NCBI GenBank assembly: GCA_905205975.1
Contig: CAJLFQ010000027.1
Coordinates: forward strand, 1 to 25,167
Length of the DNA: 25,167 bases
Source of the DNA: an uncultured Eubacteriales bacterium
GTDB taxonomy: Bacteria > Bacillota > Clostridia > Oscillospirales > QAMX01
Direction of reading: 5' to 3'
The notes beneath the pieces were generated by a model that worked only from the letters and a program-made list of their open reading frames with translations, ran no database searches and was not told the DNA's origin. Positions within the stretch are counted from its first letter, which is position 1; each line of letters opens with the position of its first letter. Below are positions 16,480-24,962 of this stretch, piece by piece. Both the position numbers and the translations under genes were made by a program.

Positions 16480-16523
16480 AAAAAACCGCACAGCGGGCGA
16501 TGGATGCATCGCCCGCTGTGCGG
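16480..16523 (-). terminator. Intrinsic terminator of solute-binding protein copy 2
   Basis: The 16-base arms at 16486-16501 and 16508-16523 pair perfectly around GGATGC. The A-run at 16480-16485 becomes the U-tract on the minus strand. It lies 30 bases after the stop at 16554. Confidence 0.92.
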
Positions 16524-16553
16524 CAAAATCAAATAACAGGGAGGATAAACCGA

Positions 16554-18008
16554 TTACTTCTGCTGGAAAACAGCGTCCAGTTCGGCCTGAACCTTATCCT
16601 GATAGGCTTCGGCAGCGGCTGCCGGCGTCAGGGTCAGTTCATAGATGGATTTGTAGAAGCCCTTACGGGTGATCTGATACATCGCGTCGGAGCACTTTGC
16701 AATGTTCATCATTGCGTGCGGAACGGCGTAGTCAAAGAGCATTTCCATGGACTGTTCGTCGTCAGCGAGGTATTCGCGGACCTGTTCCTTGTAGGCATCC
16801 CAGTCGGTGACGCCGGCGCCGATTTCATTCATGATGATGGCGGCCGTTTCCCAATCCTGGTTGGCCATCTGGCAGACGAACGTATCGAGGTCAACCATGT
16901 TCAGGATGTAGTGGTCAGCATTCGGGCCCTTCGGAATCGGGAGGATGCCGAGCTTGTTGTTGCCGGCCATTTCTCTGCATTCTTCGCCCTGAATGTTGGA
17001 GCCGTACAGACCGGCGAAGCCGGCTTTACCGGTGTAGAAGTTGGTACGGCGCTGGCCGCGGGAGGCGGTATCGCCGATAACCGGGATCGTCACATCCGGC
17101 TGAGAGATCGCATACATGAAGTCGAGGGAGGGCATAAGCTGCGGATCCAGCAGGTTGGCCGTCCATTTGCCGTCTTTGTAGACGATCGGGCCGGTGGCGT
17201 TGGTCCATGCTTCGTTGCCGTCGCAGTCGAGGGCGACGCCGTAGATATCGAAGTTGCCGTCGGCGTCGGTGTCTTTCGTGATCTTGCGGGCGACTTCAAC
17301 CATCATGGCGTAGTCCCATTTGCCGTCGCGGACGGCCTGGAACAGCGTGTCGGCCGGGTAGCCGGCGGCTTCGGTCAGTTCCTTGTTGAATGCATAGAAG
17401 TGGCCGAGTGCGACGTTGTCGAACTTGCCGGTCATATCGAGCGCCCAGATGCTGCCGTTGATTTCGCTCATCTTCGTGTAGACCTGGTTGAAGTTGTTCT
17501 CGTTGTAGAGGTCGAGACCCGCGTCAATCATGGTTTCCAGCGGACGGATGCCGCCCATCATGGCGAGCGGAATCCACGTGTTCTGACGGGTGCAGATGAA
17601 GTCCGCCAGTTTGATGCCGCCGACGGCTGCCGGAAGCAGTGCTTCGGAACCGTTGTCAGCGGGTTCGGCGATAATCGTGCAGTTCAGCTTTGCTTCGATG
17701 GCCGCATAGATGTCCAGCAGCTCATCATAAATCGCCGTGCCCTTGTGGCTGTTGTTGTCGTTGTTGGAAAGCTGACCGTATCCCGAGGTATTCATGTGGA
17801 ACTCATAGCCTTTGAGGTCAATCTTGTTCGGATCGTCGGTCGGTTCAGTGACGTCGGAACCATCGGTGGAAGGAGCAGTTGAGGTCTGCTGCGGTGCTGG
17901 GGTGGTGTTTTCGGGCTTCTTGTCATCTTTGGAGCAGCCGGCAAAGATCATCGGAACGATCATCAGAACGGCGAGCGCCAGGGCGAGCAAACGGAGCTTT
18001 TTGCTCAT
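16554..18008 (-). CDS. Extracellular solute-binding lipoprotein (ABC transporter), copy 2
   Basis: The 484-aa protein is a close paralogue of the one at 11601-13055: same length, same order, most residues shared, and a 53-base identical stretch (17311-17363 against 12355-12407). It has a signal peptide with lipobox IFAGC, an acidic Pro/Thr linker, and a DTDADGNFD calcium-type loop near 247-255. The main differences are in the linker, in residues around 70-85, and in the GNFSNEF/SNIQGEE segment near 345, which may change substrate or partner. No transporter membrane genes are adjacent. TAGGAGG precedes the ATG, and a consensus promoter and terminator frame it as a single-gene unit. Confidence 0.9.
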   Translation of the reverse strand: MSKKLRLLALALAVLMIVPMIFAGCSKDDKKPENTTPAPQQTSTAPSTDGSDVTEPTDDPNKIDLKGYEFHMNTSGYGQLSNNDNNSHKGTAIYDELLDIYAAIEAKLNCTIIAEPADNGSEALLPAAVGGIKLADFICTRQNTWIPLAMMGGIRPLETMIDAGLDLYNENNFNQVYTKMSEINGSIWALDMTGKFDNVALGHFYAFNKELTEAAGYPADTLFQAVRDGKWDYAMMVEVARKITKDTDADGNFDIYGVALDCDGNEAWTNATGPIVYKDGKWTANLLDPQLMPSLDFMYAISQPDVTIPVIGDTASRGQRRTNFYTGKAGFAGLYGSNIQGEECREMAGNNKLGILPIPKGPNADHYILNMVDLDTFVCQMANQDWETAAIIMNEIGAGVTDWDAYKEQVREYLADDEQSMEMLFDYAVPHAMMNIAKCSDAMYQITRKGFYKSIYELTLTPAAAAEAYQDKVQAELDAVFQQK

Positions 18009-18057
18009 ATGTGGGTGCCTCCTACAATAAATTTGTGATTTCCATCACGGTACTTCT

Positions 18058-18086
18058 ATTTTACTATGCCTGTTGAAAATTGTCAA
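18058..18086 (-). promoter_or_regulatory. Promoter of solute-binding protein copy 2
   Basis: On the minus strand TTGACA (18086-18081) is followed after 17 bases by TAAAAT (18063-18058). The ATG is about 50 bases downstream. The near-consensus elements match those of copy 1. Confidence 0.87.
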
Positions 18087-18535
18087 AATGAATAGAAATA
18101 GCCTGCTTTTTATCAAAAACAGAAAAAATGAGCAAAAGTGCGACAAAAAAAACGGTGTAAAGTTCGAAAAACACACTATACAATGATCATTTACAAAAAT
18201 AAAAAAGATTTAGAATGAATACCATACGGTTTGGAATATCCGATTTTCGGGCAGAGAAAACGCGAAAGACGATTTTGAAAATCATAAAAACAGAAAAAAC
18301 TTGGAATCATAGGCGAATACGCGAGGAAAAAAGATGCGAACCTGAAAAACAACGAAATCAACGGAGTAAATCGTGCTGTTCTTCGCAAAACACGCCTGAA
18401 ACCCAAAAAACAGCCTGCGGCCAGATGGAATGGGTGCGAATTAGAAAAGTGATAAACAGATACACGAAAAAGAAGCAGCGGCGATATCGAAACAACCGAT
18501 TTGTACAAAATTCGAAAATACAGCGTCTGGACACC
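18087..18535. other. A-rich intergenic stretch without a supported gene
   Basis: This 449-base region lies between the promoter of solute-binding protein copy 2 and the recN terminator. The plus strand is strikingly rich in A, with many runs of four to eight, unlike the GC-rich neighbours. The frames that are open lack ribosome sites and recognisable domains. It could be a degraded insertion, a silent AT-rich spacer or an unrecognised small RNA region. Confidence 0.6.
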
Positions 18536-18568
18536 AAAAAAGCCTTCCATTTTCGGAAGGCTTTTTTT
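18535..18568. terminator. Intrinsic terminator after recN
   Basis: AGCCTTCC (18541-18548) and GGAAGGCT (18555-18562) pair around ATTTTC. An A-run on the left and a T-run on the right allow it to work on both strands. It closes the dxs-tlyA-nadK-argR-recN operon. Confidence 0.92.
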
Positions 18569-18576
18569 GCGTATGG

Positions 18577-20286
18577 TTACACCGGCCGGGAGGCGGCGGA
18601 TTTATCCGCGTGCGCCTGGCGGAGCTGGTCTTCTGCGGCGGCACGGGTCGCGGCGGTGATCAGCTCGCCGCCGTTGATCCGGGCGATTTCGTCGATGCGT
18701 CCGGCGAAGTCGAGCGGCAGAACCTCGGTCAGCGTGCGGCCGTCCTGCTGAGATTTGCGGATGAGAAAATGCGCGTCGGCATACACGGCCAGCTGAGAGA
18801 GGTGCGTCACGCAGAGCACCTGACACTTCTGTGCAAGTACAGACAGTCGTTTGGCGACGCGGGACGCGGCGACGCCGCTGATGCCGGCGTCGATCTCGTC
18901 AAATACGAGCGTCGGCGTGCCGCCTGCCGTCTGAACGGTGTTCAGCGCGAGCATAATGCGGGACAGCTCGCCGCCGGATGCGGTTTTGGCAAGCGGGCGC
19001 TGCTGTTCGCCGCGGTTGGCGGAGATATAAAATTCAGCCAGATCGATGCCGTCATTGCCCAAAATGACGCGGCCGTCGCGTTCCCGGCGGTCAAAATGGA
19101 CGGAGAACTGTGCGCCTGCCATACAGAGATAGGCGAGCTCTTCGCAGATGCGGGCAGAAAAAACAGCGGCGGCGTGCTGACGCTGTTTGGAGAGCTGCTC
19201 CGCCAGCGTGCGCGTCCGTTCATACTGCGCGGCATACGCTTCCGCCAGCTGTGCCGCGCGCGCCTCCGTATTGGCGAGCTGATCCAGCTCGGTCCGGGCG
19301 GATGCCAGCGCCGCAGCGACGGATTCCAGCGTGCCGCCGTATTTGCGTTTCAGCGAGCCAAGCAGCGAAAGGCGCGATTCGATTTCATCCAGCTCCTGCT
19401 CGGAGAAGCTGGTGGTTTCCAGAACGGTTTCCAACGCGTCCATGCTGTCGCGCAGGAGCGACGCCGCATCGGTCAGGGAAGCGGCGGCGGTGTCGACCTC
19501 CGGGAATCCCCGGCCGCAGACGGGCATCAGCGCCCGCGCAGCCGATTCCGCGCTTTCCGCGGCGGAGGCGTCGAACCCTTCCAGCGCACGGAGCGCACCG
19601 GACAGGGCGGAGGCGATTTTCCCGGCGTTCTGCGCCGCCAAACGGCGTTCCAGCAGCCGGTCGTCTTCGTTTTCGGCGATGTTAGCTGATTCGATTTCGT
19701 TGATGGTGTACGTCAGCAGTTCCCGGCGGCGTTCCAGATCCGTGCCGTCGGTCAGCAGCGTGCGCTGCTCGGCGCGGATCGCCTTGAGCACATGCAGCGC
19801 CGACTGATATTCGGTGAGGAGCGGTTCCGTCTGCGCGAAGCCGTCCAGCAGTTTCAGGTGTTCCGACGGGTCGAGCAGGGAACGGCTGTCGTGCTGGCCG
19901 AGGCTTTTGCAGAGCAGCGGCCCAAGCTCACGCAGCGCGGCGAGCGGCGCATTCATGCCGTTGACATGGCAGAGATTGCGCCCGTCGGCATAGACGCGCC
20001 GTGCGACGGTCAGCGTGCCGCCGTCGCAGGCCGGGAGACCGAGCGATTCCAGACGGGCGCCGACGGCATCGCCGCAGCCGTCAAAAACGGCGGAGACAAA
20101 CGCCTGCTTTTCACCCGTTCGGATGATGTCGCGCGAGGTTCTTTCACCAAGCAGGGCGCCGATGGCGTCGATGATGATGGACTTGCCTGCGCCCGTTTCA
20201 CCGGTCAGTGCGTTCATGCCGGGCTGAAACGAAATGTCGGCGCGGGCGACGACGGCGATGTTTTCGATGTGCAGCAGATTCAGCAT
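18577..20286 (-). CDS. recN: DNA repair protein RecN
   Basis: RecN is an SMC-like ATPase for double-strand break repair that gathers broken DNA ends in the cytoplasm. The 569-aa protein has Walker A GETGAGKS (29-36), a long central coiled-coil region rich in Ala and Glu, signature ASGGELS (436-442) and Walker B VFDE (461-464) followed by IDAGISG. The length fits the family (550-570). I chose ATG at 20286, six bases after GGGGAGG; an in-frame TTG at 20301 would overlap that ribosome site. It is last in the operon, 29 bases after argR, a placement common in Clostridia and Bacilli. Confidence 0.96.
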   Translation of the reverse strand: MLNLLHIENIAVVARADISFQPGMNALTGETGAGKSIIIDAIGALLGERTSRDIIRTGEKQAFVSAVFDGCGDAVGARLESLGLPACDGGTLTVARRVYADGRNLCHVNGMNAPLAALRELGPLLCKSLGQHDSRSLLDPSEHLKLLDGFAQTEPLLTEYQSALHVLKAIRAEQRTLLTDGTDLERRRELLTYTINEIESANIAENEDDRLLERRLAAQNAGKIASALSGALRALEGFDASAAESAESAARALMPVCGRGFPEVDTAAASLTDAASLLRDSMDALETVLETTSFSEQELDEIESRLSLLGSLKRKYGGTLESVAAALASARTELDQLANTEARAAQLAEAYAAQYERTRTLAEQLSKQRQHAAAVFSARICEELAYLCMAGAQFSVHFDRRERDGRVILGNDGIDLAEFYISANRGEQQRPLAKTASGGELSRIMLALNTVQTAGGTPTLVFDEIDAGISGVAASRVAKRLSVLAQKCQVLCVTHLSQLAVYADAHFLIRKSQQDGRTLTEVLPLDFAGRIDEIARINGGELITAATRAAAEDQLRQAHADKSAASRPV

Positions 20287-20315
20287 AGCAATCCTCCCCA
20301 AAACAGGCGGAGCGG

Positions 20316-20768
20316 TTATTTCAGCATGGCCTGAATTTCTTCACACAGCTCAGCGGCATGCTGCTCGTCCCGCATGACGAGAAAAATGGTGTCGTCGCCG
20401 GCAAGGCTGCCGACGATGTGCGGCGGGTTCATGTTGTCGATGGCGGCGGCTGCGGCGCTGGCGACGCCGGTCAGCGTTTTGATGACGACCATATGACCGG
20501 CATAGTCGATGCGGACGACGCTTTCCCGGAAGATGTTGCGGAAGCGGGCGGCAAATTCGCCGCCCGCTTCGGGTGCTGCGACCGCGTATTTGTATTTGTC
20601 GTCGTGGTCGAGCACTTTGACGAGGCGCAGCTCCTTGATGTCGCGCGAGACGGTTGCCTGGGTGACGAGAAAGCCTGCCGCACGAAGCCGGTCGGACAGC
20701 TCCTTCTGCGTTTCGATCGACTCTTCTTCGATCAGCTTCAGGATCAGATTGTGGCGTTGGAACTTCAT
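20316..20768 (-). CDS. argR: Arginine repressor ArgR
   Basis: ArgR binds arginine and represses arginine synthesis genes. The 150-aa length is typical. An N-terminal winged helix carries TQATVSRDIKELRL (36-49), the recognition helix with the conserved SR. The C-terminal hexamerisation domain shows VASAAAAAIDNM (102-113) and GSLAGDDTIFL (120-130), whose Asp pair binds arginine. I chose ATG at 20768 because the family begins MK-x-QRH; an ATG seven codons upstream (20789) lies over the AAAGGG ribosome site. It lies between nadK and recN in the conserved operon. Confidence 0.95.
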   Translation of the reverse strand: MKFQRHNLILKLIEEESIETQKELSDRLRAAGFLVTQATVSRDIKELRLVKVLDHDDKYKYAVAAPEAGGEFAARFRNIFRESVVRIDYAGHMVVIKTLTGVASAAAAAIDNMNPPHIVGSLAGDDTIFLVMRDEQHAAELCEEIQAMLK

Positions 20769-20809
20769 GGTTGAACCGTACCCTTTCATAGCGAATCCGG
20801 AGGCGCCGG

Positions 20810-21661
20810 TCAGCGCTCCGATAATTTGGAGTTCAGTTTTTCAAAGAAATCGTTTCCGTTGAGCCGGATCAGGCGGGTCATCAGTTCGCTTTTGGTGACG
20901 ACAGCCGTATCGCCCGGATACATGGGGATGGAATCGACGCCGTCGCAGGAAAGCCGGACGGCCTTGCCCGCGTCATTCCGGGATTCGACGCGGATTTCGC
21001 GGCGGCTGCTCAGGACAAACGACTTGGCGTACAGCGCGTGCGCGCAGATGGGGGTGACGACGAATACGCTGGCCTCCGGATCGACGACCGGACCGCCCGC
21101 GGAAAGCGAATAGGCGGTGGAGCCGGTGGGCGTCGAGACGACAAGCCCGTCGCCGGAGAATGTTTTGATCTCCTGCGCGTCGGAGGAGAGGCGCAGGGAG
21201 ATGTTGCGGAAGGTTTCGCCGCGGGTGATGATGCAGTCGTTCAGAGCGCAGGCGGAATAGATTTCGCAGCCGTCGCGGAGCAGGGAGGCGCGCAGCATCA
21301 TGCGCGATTCGATCCGATAGCCGCCGGAGACGACGCGCGCAAGCTGCGGGAGCGACCGGCGGTCGAGCTCGGTCAAAAAGCCGACGTTGCCCAAATTGAC
21401 GCCGATCATGGGGATGCCGAGCGGAGCCGCTTCGCGGGAGGCGCGCAGCAGCGTTCCGTCGCCGCCCAGAACGGCGACGACGTCCGGCAGGATGTCGGAC
21501 AAGACGGCGGAACGGGCGGAAACGGCCGGACAGTCCGGCGGGAGCGGGACGGAAGGCGGCAGCAGCACATCGGCGCCCGCTTCCGAACAAAGGTGGGCCG
21601 CCTGATGCGTGTATTGAAAATCAGGGTCGCGCTGCGGGTTGGGCAGAAGATAGAGTTTCAT
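20810..21661 (-). CDS. nadK: NAD kinase
   Basis: NadK phosphorylates NAD to NADP using ATP or polyphosphate. The 283-aa protein has the GGDGT loop (66-70), the ND pair (141-142) of the substrate site, and the glycine-rich GDGLVVSTPTGSTAYSLSAG (170-189). The length is normal for the family. GGAGGT lies about six bases before the ATG. Its start overlaps the stop of tlyA (ATGA at 21661-21658), implying coupled translation. Confidence 0.95.
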   Translation of the reverse strand: MKLYLLPNPQRDPDFQYTHQAAHLCSEAGADVLLPPSVPLPPDCPAVSARSAVLSDILPDVVAVLGGDGTLLRASREAAPLGIPMIGVNLGNVGFLTELDRRSLPQLARVVSGGYRIESRMMLRASLLRDGCEIYSACALNDCIITRGETFRNISLRLSSDAQEIKTFSGDGLVVSTPTGSTAYSLSAGGPVVDPEASVFVVTPICAHALYAKSFVLSSRREIRVESRNDAGKAVRLSCDGVDSIPMYPGDTAVVTKSELMTRLIRLNGNDFFEKLNSKLSER

Positions 21662-22446
21662 ACGGCACCTCCGGGGGCGGATTGAAACGCATAACGCACG
21701 ACGGCGCGGATATCCGGCACAAAATCACAGGCCGTCCGGCTGAATGCGGCAAGATATTCGATGTTGCCGTCGCCGCCGCGAATGGGGCTGGGCATCAGCC
21801 CGGAGAGCGAGAGATCGGCGCGGTTCAGCATGGCGCAGACACCGCTGAGGATGCGCTCATGCGCTTCCGGCCGCTTCACAATCCCGTGCTTGCCGAGGTC
21901 GGCGCGGCCCGCTTCAAACTGCGGCTTGACGAGCGCGAGGAAGGCGCCGTCGAAGATTTCAGCCAGGTGCGGCACGATGCAGCCGAGGGAAATGAATGAG
22001 ACGTCGATGGCGCAGAAATTGGGCGGCAGCGGAAAACTGGCGCGCGTCAGCGTGCGGGCGTCCGTCTTTTCCAGATTGACGACGCGGCTGTCGGATGCCA
22101 GCCGGGGCGCGAGCTGCCCGGTACCGACGTCAACCGCATACACGCGCACGGCGCCGCGGCGCAGCATGATTTCGGTGAATCCGCCGGTGGAAGCGCCGAT
22201 GTCGAGACAGACCCGGCCGGCGAGATCGATGCCGAATGCGTCGAGCGCGCCTTGCAGCTTATAAGCGCCGCGGCCGACGAAATCATCGTGGTCGGCGATG
22301 GCGACGGCTGCGCCGTCCGAAAGATCAAATGAAGGTTTGGTGACGACAAGCCCGTCCACCGAGACGAGACCGCCGCGGATCAGGCGCTGGGCTTTTTCAC
22401 GGCTGTCGGTCAGGCCGCGCTGAAAAATTGCCGAGTCAAGACGCAT
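21658..22446 (-). CDS. tlyA: TlyA-family rRNA 2'-O-methyltransferase (S4 plus FtsJ-like)
   Basis: TlyA-type enzymes methylate the ribose of cytidines in 16S and/or 23S rRNA. The 262-aa protein has an S4 RNA-binding domain (about 1-60) and an FtsJ-like Rossmann methyltransferase with the SAM loop LDIGASTGGF (81-90), AIDVSFIS (146-153) and VKPQFE (173-178). K63 and K174 fit the family's catalytic lysines. I start it at ATG 22446 because the family begins with a short M-R-L-D start; the ribosome site (GGAG, about 12 bases upstream) is weak. An upstream extension in frame has no homology. It overlaps nadK and follows dxs. Confidence 0.93.
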   Translation of the reverse strand: MRLDSAIFQRGLTDSREKAQRLIRGGLVSVDGLVVTKPSFDLSDGAAVAIADHDDFVGRGAYKLQGALDAFGIDLAGRVCLDIGASTGGFTEIMLRRGAVRVYAVDVGTGQLAPRLASDSRVVNLEKTDARTLTRASFPLPPNFCAIDVSFISLGCIVPHLAEIFDGAFLALVKPQFEAGRADLGKHGIVKRPEAHERILSGVCAMLNRADLSLSGLMPSPIRGGDGNIEYLAAFSRTACDFVPDIRAVVRYAFQSAPGGAV

Positions 22447-22510
22447 GATGAAACGTTGCTCCGTTCTCCGCCGAAAAAACAGGCGGGATCTGCGCGGCAG
22501 TACGGGCCGG

Positions 22511-24439
22511 TCAGCGGGCGAGGATTTCCTCCGCCAGCCGGGCAATCGACGCCGGGTCCAGCCCGCACATCGCAAATTGTTCCGCAACGGCGGCCTGCGG
22601 GATATAGCGGTCGCCGCAGTTGACGGGATAGACGTCAAACGGCCGGTTGCAGGCGGCGGCTGCGAGATCGGAACCGGCCGAACCGTGCGCCGCAGCCTCC
22701 TCCAGAACGAGGATCCGCTTGGCGGCGGCGGAAAAAATCGCCTCTAAGGGCAGCGGATGCACCCGGTTCAGCTTGAGCACCCCGGCGGAAATGCCGCGTT
22801 CCGCCAGCAGGTCAGCCGCCGTCAGCGCGGAATCGATCAGACGGCCCGCGGCCAGCAGCGTGATGTCGGAACCGCCGCGCACGGTGCTGAGCGGAACGAT
22901 GGCCGCCTCGGGGTCCTGCGGATCGGAAACGGTATCGCGGGCGAATGCGGCGGTCTGCCCGCGCGGGTAACGGATGGCAACGGGGCCATCCGCCGATTGC
23001 AGGGTCAGGCGCAGCAGGGCGCGCAGCTCGCAGGCGTTGGACGGCATATAGACCGTCATGCCGGGGATCGCCTTGAGCATGGAAAGGTCATACAGCCCCT
23101 GATGCGTTTCCCCGTCTTCGCCGATCAGGCCGCAGCGATCCACGCAGAACACGACGGGCAGACGCATGATGCCGGTGTCGTGGAGCATTTCGTCAAATGC
23201 GCGCTGCAAAAACGTGGCGTAGATGGCGACAACCGGGCGTTTCCCGCCTGCTGCCAGCCCGGACGCCATGGTGACGGCGTGTTCTTCGGCGATGCCGACG
23301 TCGATAAAACGCTCCGGAAACCGTTCGGCAAACGGCGTCAGCCCGACGCCGGCCTTCATGGCGGCGGTGATGGCAAAAATGTCCGGATTTCCGGCAGCCA
23401 GCTCCGTGAGCGCCGCGCCGAAAGCGGCGCTGAACGTTTCGCCGGATGAACGGAGACAGCAGCCGGTATCGACGTCGAACCCGTCGACGCCGTGAAACCG
23501 TTCCGGGCTGCCCTCTGAGAACGGATAACCGCGGCCTTTCTGTGTAATCACATGGATCAGCACGGGCTTGTCGAACGATTTGGCCTGTTCCAGAATGCGG
23601 GAAAGCTCCAGGACGTCGTGCCCGTCGACGGGGCCGATGTATTCAAAGCCCATGCTTTCAAAAAACGTGTTGGGGATGATGGCATACTTGATGCCGTCGC
23701 GCAGACCGCTGAAGACGCGGTTGAGCCGGTCGCCGCCGGGCAGCGCCTTCAAAAGGCGGTGGTAGGTCTTTTTCGCGGTCTGGTATCTCGGCTGAACGCG
23801 AAAACGCGTCAGCAGCCTGGCGAGCGCACCGACGCTTTTGCCGATGGACATGCCGTTGTCGTTGAGGATGACGATGAGCGGCACTTTTGCGGCGCCGGCA
23901 TCGTTGAGCGCTTCATAGGCGAGCCCGCCGGTCATGGCGCCGTCGCCGATCAGCGCGACGACGTGGTTCCTGCGGTCCGGCGGCAGTGTCTGCTGGACGC
24001 GCGCCAGCCCCAATGCGACGGAGATGGAATTGGAGGCGTGCCCGGCGATGAACGCATCGTGTACGCTTTCGGAGGGCTTGGGAAAACCGGACAGCCCGCC
24101 GGCCTGCCGGAGGGTCGAAAACTGCTTTCGGCGGCCGGTAAAGAGCTTATGTGCGTAGCATTGATGGCCGACGTCAAAGACCAGCCGGTCGCGTTCGGTG
24201 TCGAAGCAGCGGTGCAGCGCGACGGTCAGCTCGACGACGCCGAGGTTGGAGGCGACATGGCCGCCTGTCTGAGAAAGGGTATCGATCAAAAAGCGGCGCG
24301 TTTCCGCGCAAAGGCGCAAAAGCTCCGCTTTGGAGAGTCTTTTGATATCGTCCGGGCAGTCGATGCGGTCTAAAAGCGGCGTCCGGCTGCCGGCCGCCGG
24401 ATCCGCGGGGGACAGGACTGCTGAATCGGGTTTCTTCAT
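22511..24439 (-). CDS. dxs: 1-deoxy-D-xylulose-5-phosphate synthase
   Basis: Dxs condenses pyruvate and glyceraldehyde 3-phosphate, the first step of the MEP isoprenoid pathway. The 642-aa protein has TPP-binding GDGAMTGG (165-172) with NDN at 193-195, the substrate histidine in GGHVASNLG (59-67), GHASNS (133-138), and the transketolase pyrimidine and C-terminal domains (about 325-640). The length fits the family. ATG 24439 follows AGAGG by ten bases; an upstream in-frame extension lacks homology. It is the first gene of the operon in this window with a promoter just upstream. The usual xseA-xseB-ispA genes that often precede dxs are absent here. Confidence 0.96.
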   Translation of the reverse strand: MKKPDSAVLSPADPAAGSRTPLLDRIDCPDDIKRLSKAELLRLCAETRRFLIDTLSQTGGHVASNLGVVELTVALHRCFDTERDRLVFDVGHQCYAHKLFTGRRKQFSTLRQAGGLSGFPKPSESVHDAFIAGHASNSISVALGLARVQQTLPPDRRNHVVALIGDGAMTGGLAYEALNDAGAAKVPLIVILNDNGMSIGKSVGALARLLTRFRVQPRYQTAKKTYHRLLKALPGGDRLNRVFSGLRDGIKYAIIPNTFFESMGFEYIGPVDGHDVLELSRILEQAKSFDKPVLIHVITQKGRGYPFSEGSPERFHGVDGFDVDTGCCLRSSGETFSAAFGAALTELAAGNPDIFAITAAMKAGVGLTPFAERFPERFIDVGIAEEHAVTMASGLAAGGKRPVVAIYATFLQRAFDEMLHDTGIMRLPVVFCVDRCGLIGEDGETHQGLYDLSMLKAIPGMTVYMPSNACELRALLRLTLQSADGPVAIRYPRGQTAAFARDTVSDPQDPEAAIVPLSTVRGGSDITLLAAGRLIDSALTAADLLAERGISAGVLKLNRVHPLPLEAIFSAAAKRILVLEEAAAHGSAGSDLAAAACNRPFDVYPVNCGDRYIPQAAVAEQFAMCGLDPASIARLAEEILAR

Positions 24440-24507
24440 GATGAGAAAGCCTCTGAATGTTCTGAAAATCAAGATGCGGCACGGGGAAAGCCGTCCGCAG
24501 CGTTCCT

Positions 24508-24536
24508 ATTTTATCACAAACCAACGGCGATTGCAA
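24508..24536 (-). promoter_or_regulatory. Promoter of the dxs-tlyA-nadK-argR-recN operon
   Basis: On the minus strand TTGCAA (24536-24531) is followed after 17 bases by TAAAAT (24513-24508), with a TGTGA just upstream of the -10. The dxs start is about 70 bases downstream. Confidence 0.8.
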
Positions 24537-24609
24537 GAGATTCTATGCATCCGCTGCAAATTTATGCAGTCTGACTGCGCATCGAAACGGGAAAATCGCG
24601 CGAAGGCGC

Positions 24610-24638
24610 TTGAAAAAGAGCGGGTTCGGCGGTATCAT
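24610..24638 (+). promoter_or_regulatory. Promoter-like element before a 24-codon ORF
   Basis: TTGAAA (24610-24615) and TATCAT (24633-24638) are spaced by 17 bases. The first start codon with a good ribosome site downstream is at 24681. It diverges from the dxs promoter about 75 bases away. Confidence 0.6.
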
Positions 24639-24680
24639 GTAGATATTGAAAATGAGAATTTACCGGAAGGAACTTTGCAT

Positions 24681-24755
24681 ATGAAATTCGGTATTGAGGG
24701 TGGTTCACCGGATTCTATCTCTCAATATCGTCCTATCAATACCGACAATTCTTGA
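24681..24755 (+). CDS. Small ORF of 24 codons, unknown
   Basis: ATG at 24681 is preceded by AAGGA (24667-24671) at nine-base spacing and by a promoter-like element at 24610-24638. The peptide begins MKFGIEGGSPDSISQY and has no signal or membrane segment. I do not recognise it. Its DNA contains CGGTATTG and CAATACCG (near 24689 and 24736), which could form a hairpin. It may be a leader peptide, a small protein, or the truncated end of a lost gene. Confidence 0.4.
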   Translation: MKFGIEGGSPDSISQYRPINTDNS

Positions 24756-24817
24756 CTTCATCACGCTTTACGTACCGGAAAATTTACAGGCAGCGGAGAG
24801 TTTTTTCGCGCAGCGGC

Positions 24818-24846
24818 TTGAGAAGAAGGACGTTATATGCTATAAT
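24818..24846 (+). promoter_or_regulatory. Promoter of the leader peptide / GNAT unit
   Basis: TTGAGA (24818-24823), a 17-base spacer and a perfect TATAAT (24841-24846). A 5' leader of about 175 bases would separate the start site from the GNAT start at 25029. Confidence 0.85.
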
Positions 24847-24862
24847 TTATATGTAATAGTGT

Positions 24863-24889
24863 GTCCTTTTTCGCAAATGCGGAAAGGAC
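24863..24889 (+). promoter_or_regulatory. Hairpin masking the leader ORF ribosome site
   Basis: GTCCTTT (24863-24869) pairs with AAAGGAC (24883-24889), with an inner CGC/GCG extension. The right arm contains the AAAGGA ribosome site of the leader ORF at 24897, so folding could hide it. Confidence 0.6.
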
Positions 24890-24896
24890 GCAGTCT

Positions 24897-24962
24897 ATGG
24901 GTACTTCTCTTATCTGCGCAGCGGCCAGAAGGATTGCACCGACCGGGGGAATACCGGGCTGA
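24897..24962 (+). CDS. Putative regulatory leader peptide, 21 aa
   Basis: ATG 24897 follows GGAAAGGA (24881-24888) by eight bases, a strong ribosome site, and the ORF ends at TGA 24960-24962. The peptide begins MGTSLICAAARRIAP and ends in a Gly/Pro-rich tail. The bases coding residues 7-10 (24916-24926) can pair with 24967-24976 just after the stop. It lies between a strong promoter and a GNAT acetyltransferase. This is the layout of translation- or transcription-attenuation leaders before genes for resistance to ribosome-targeting drugs. An alternative overlapping ORF from 24877 to 25023 lacks a ribosome site and is less likely. Confidence 0.55.
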   Translation: MGTSLICAAARRIAPTGGIPG

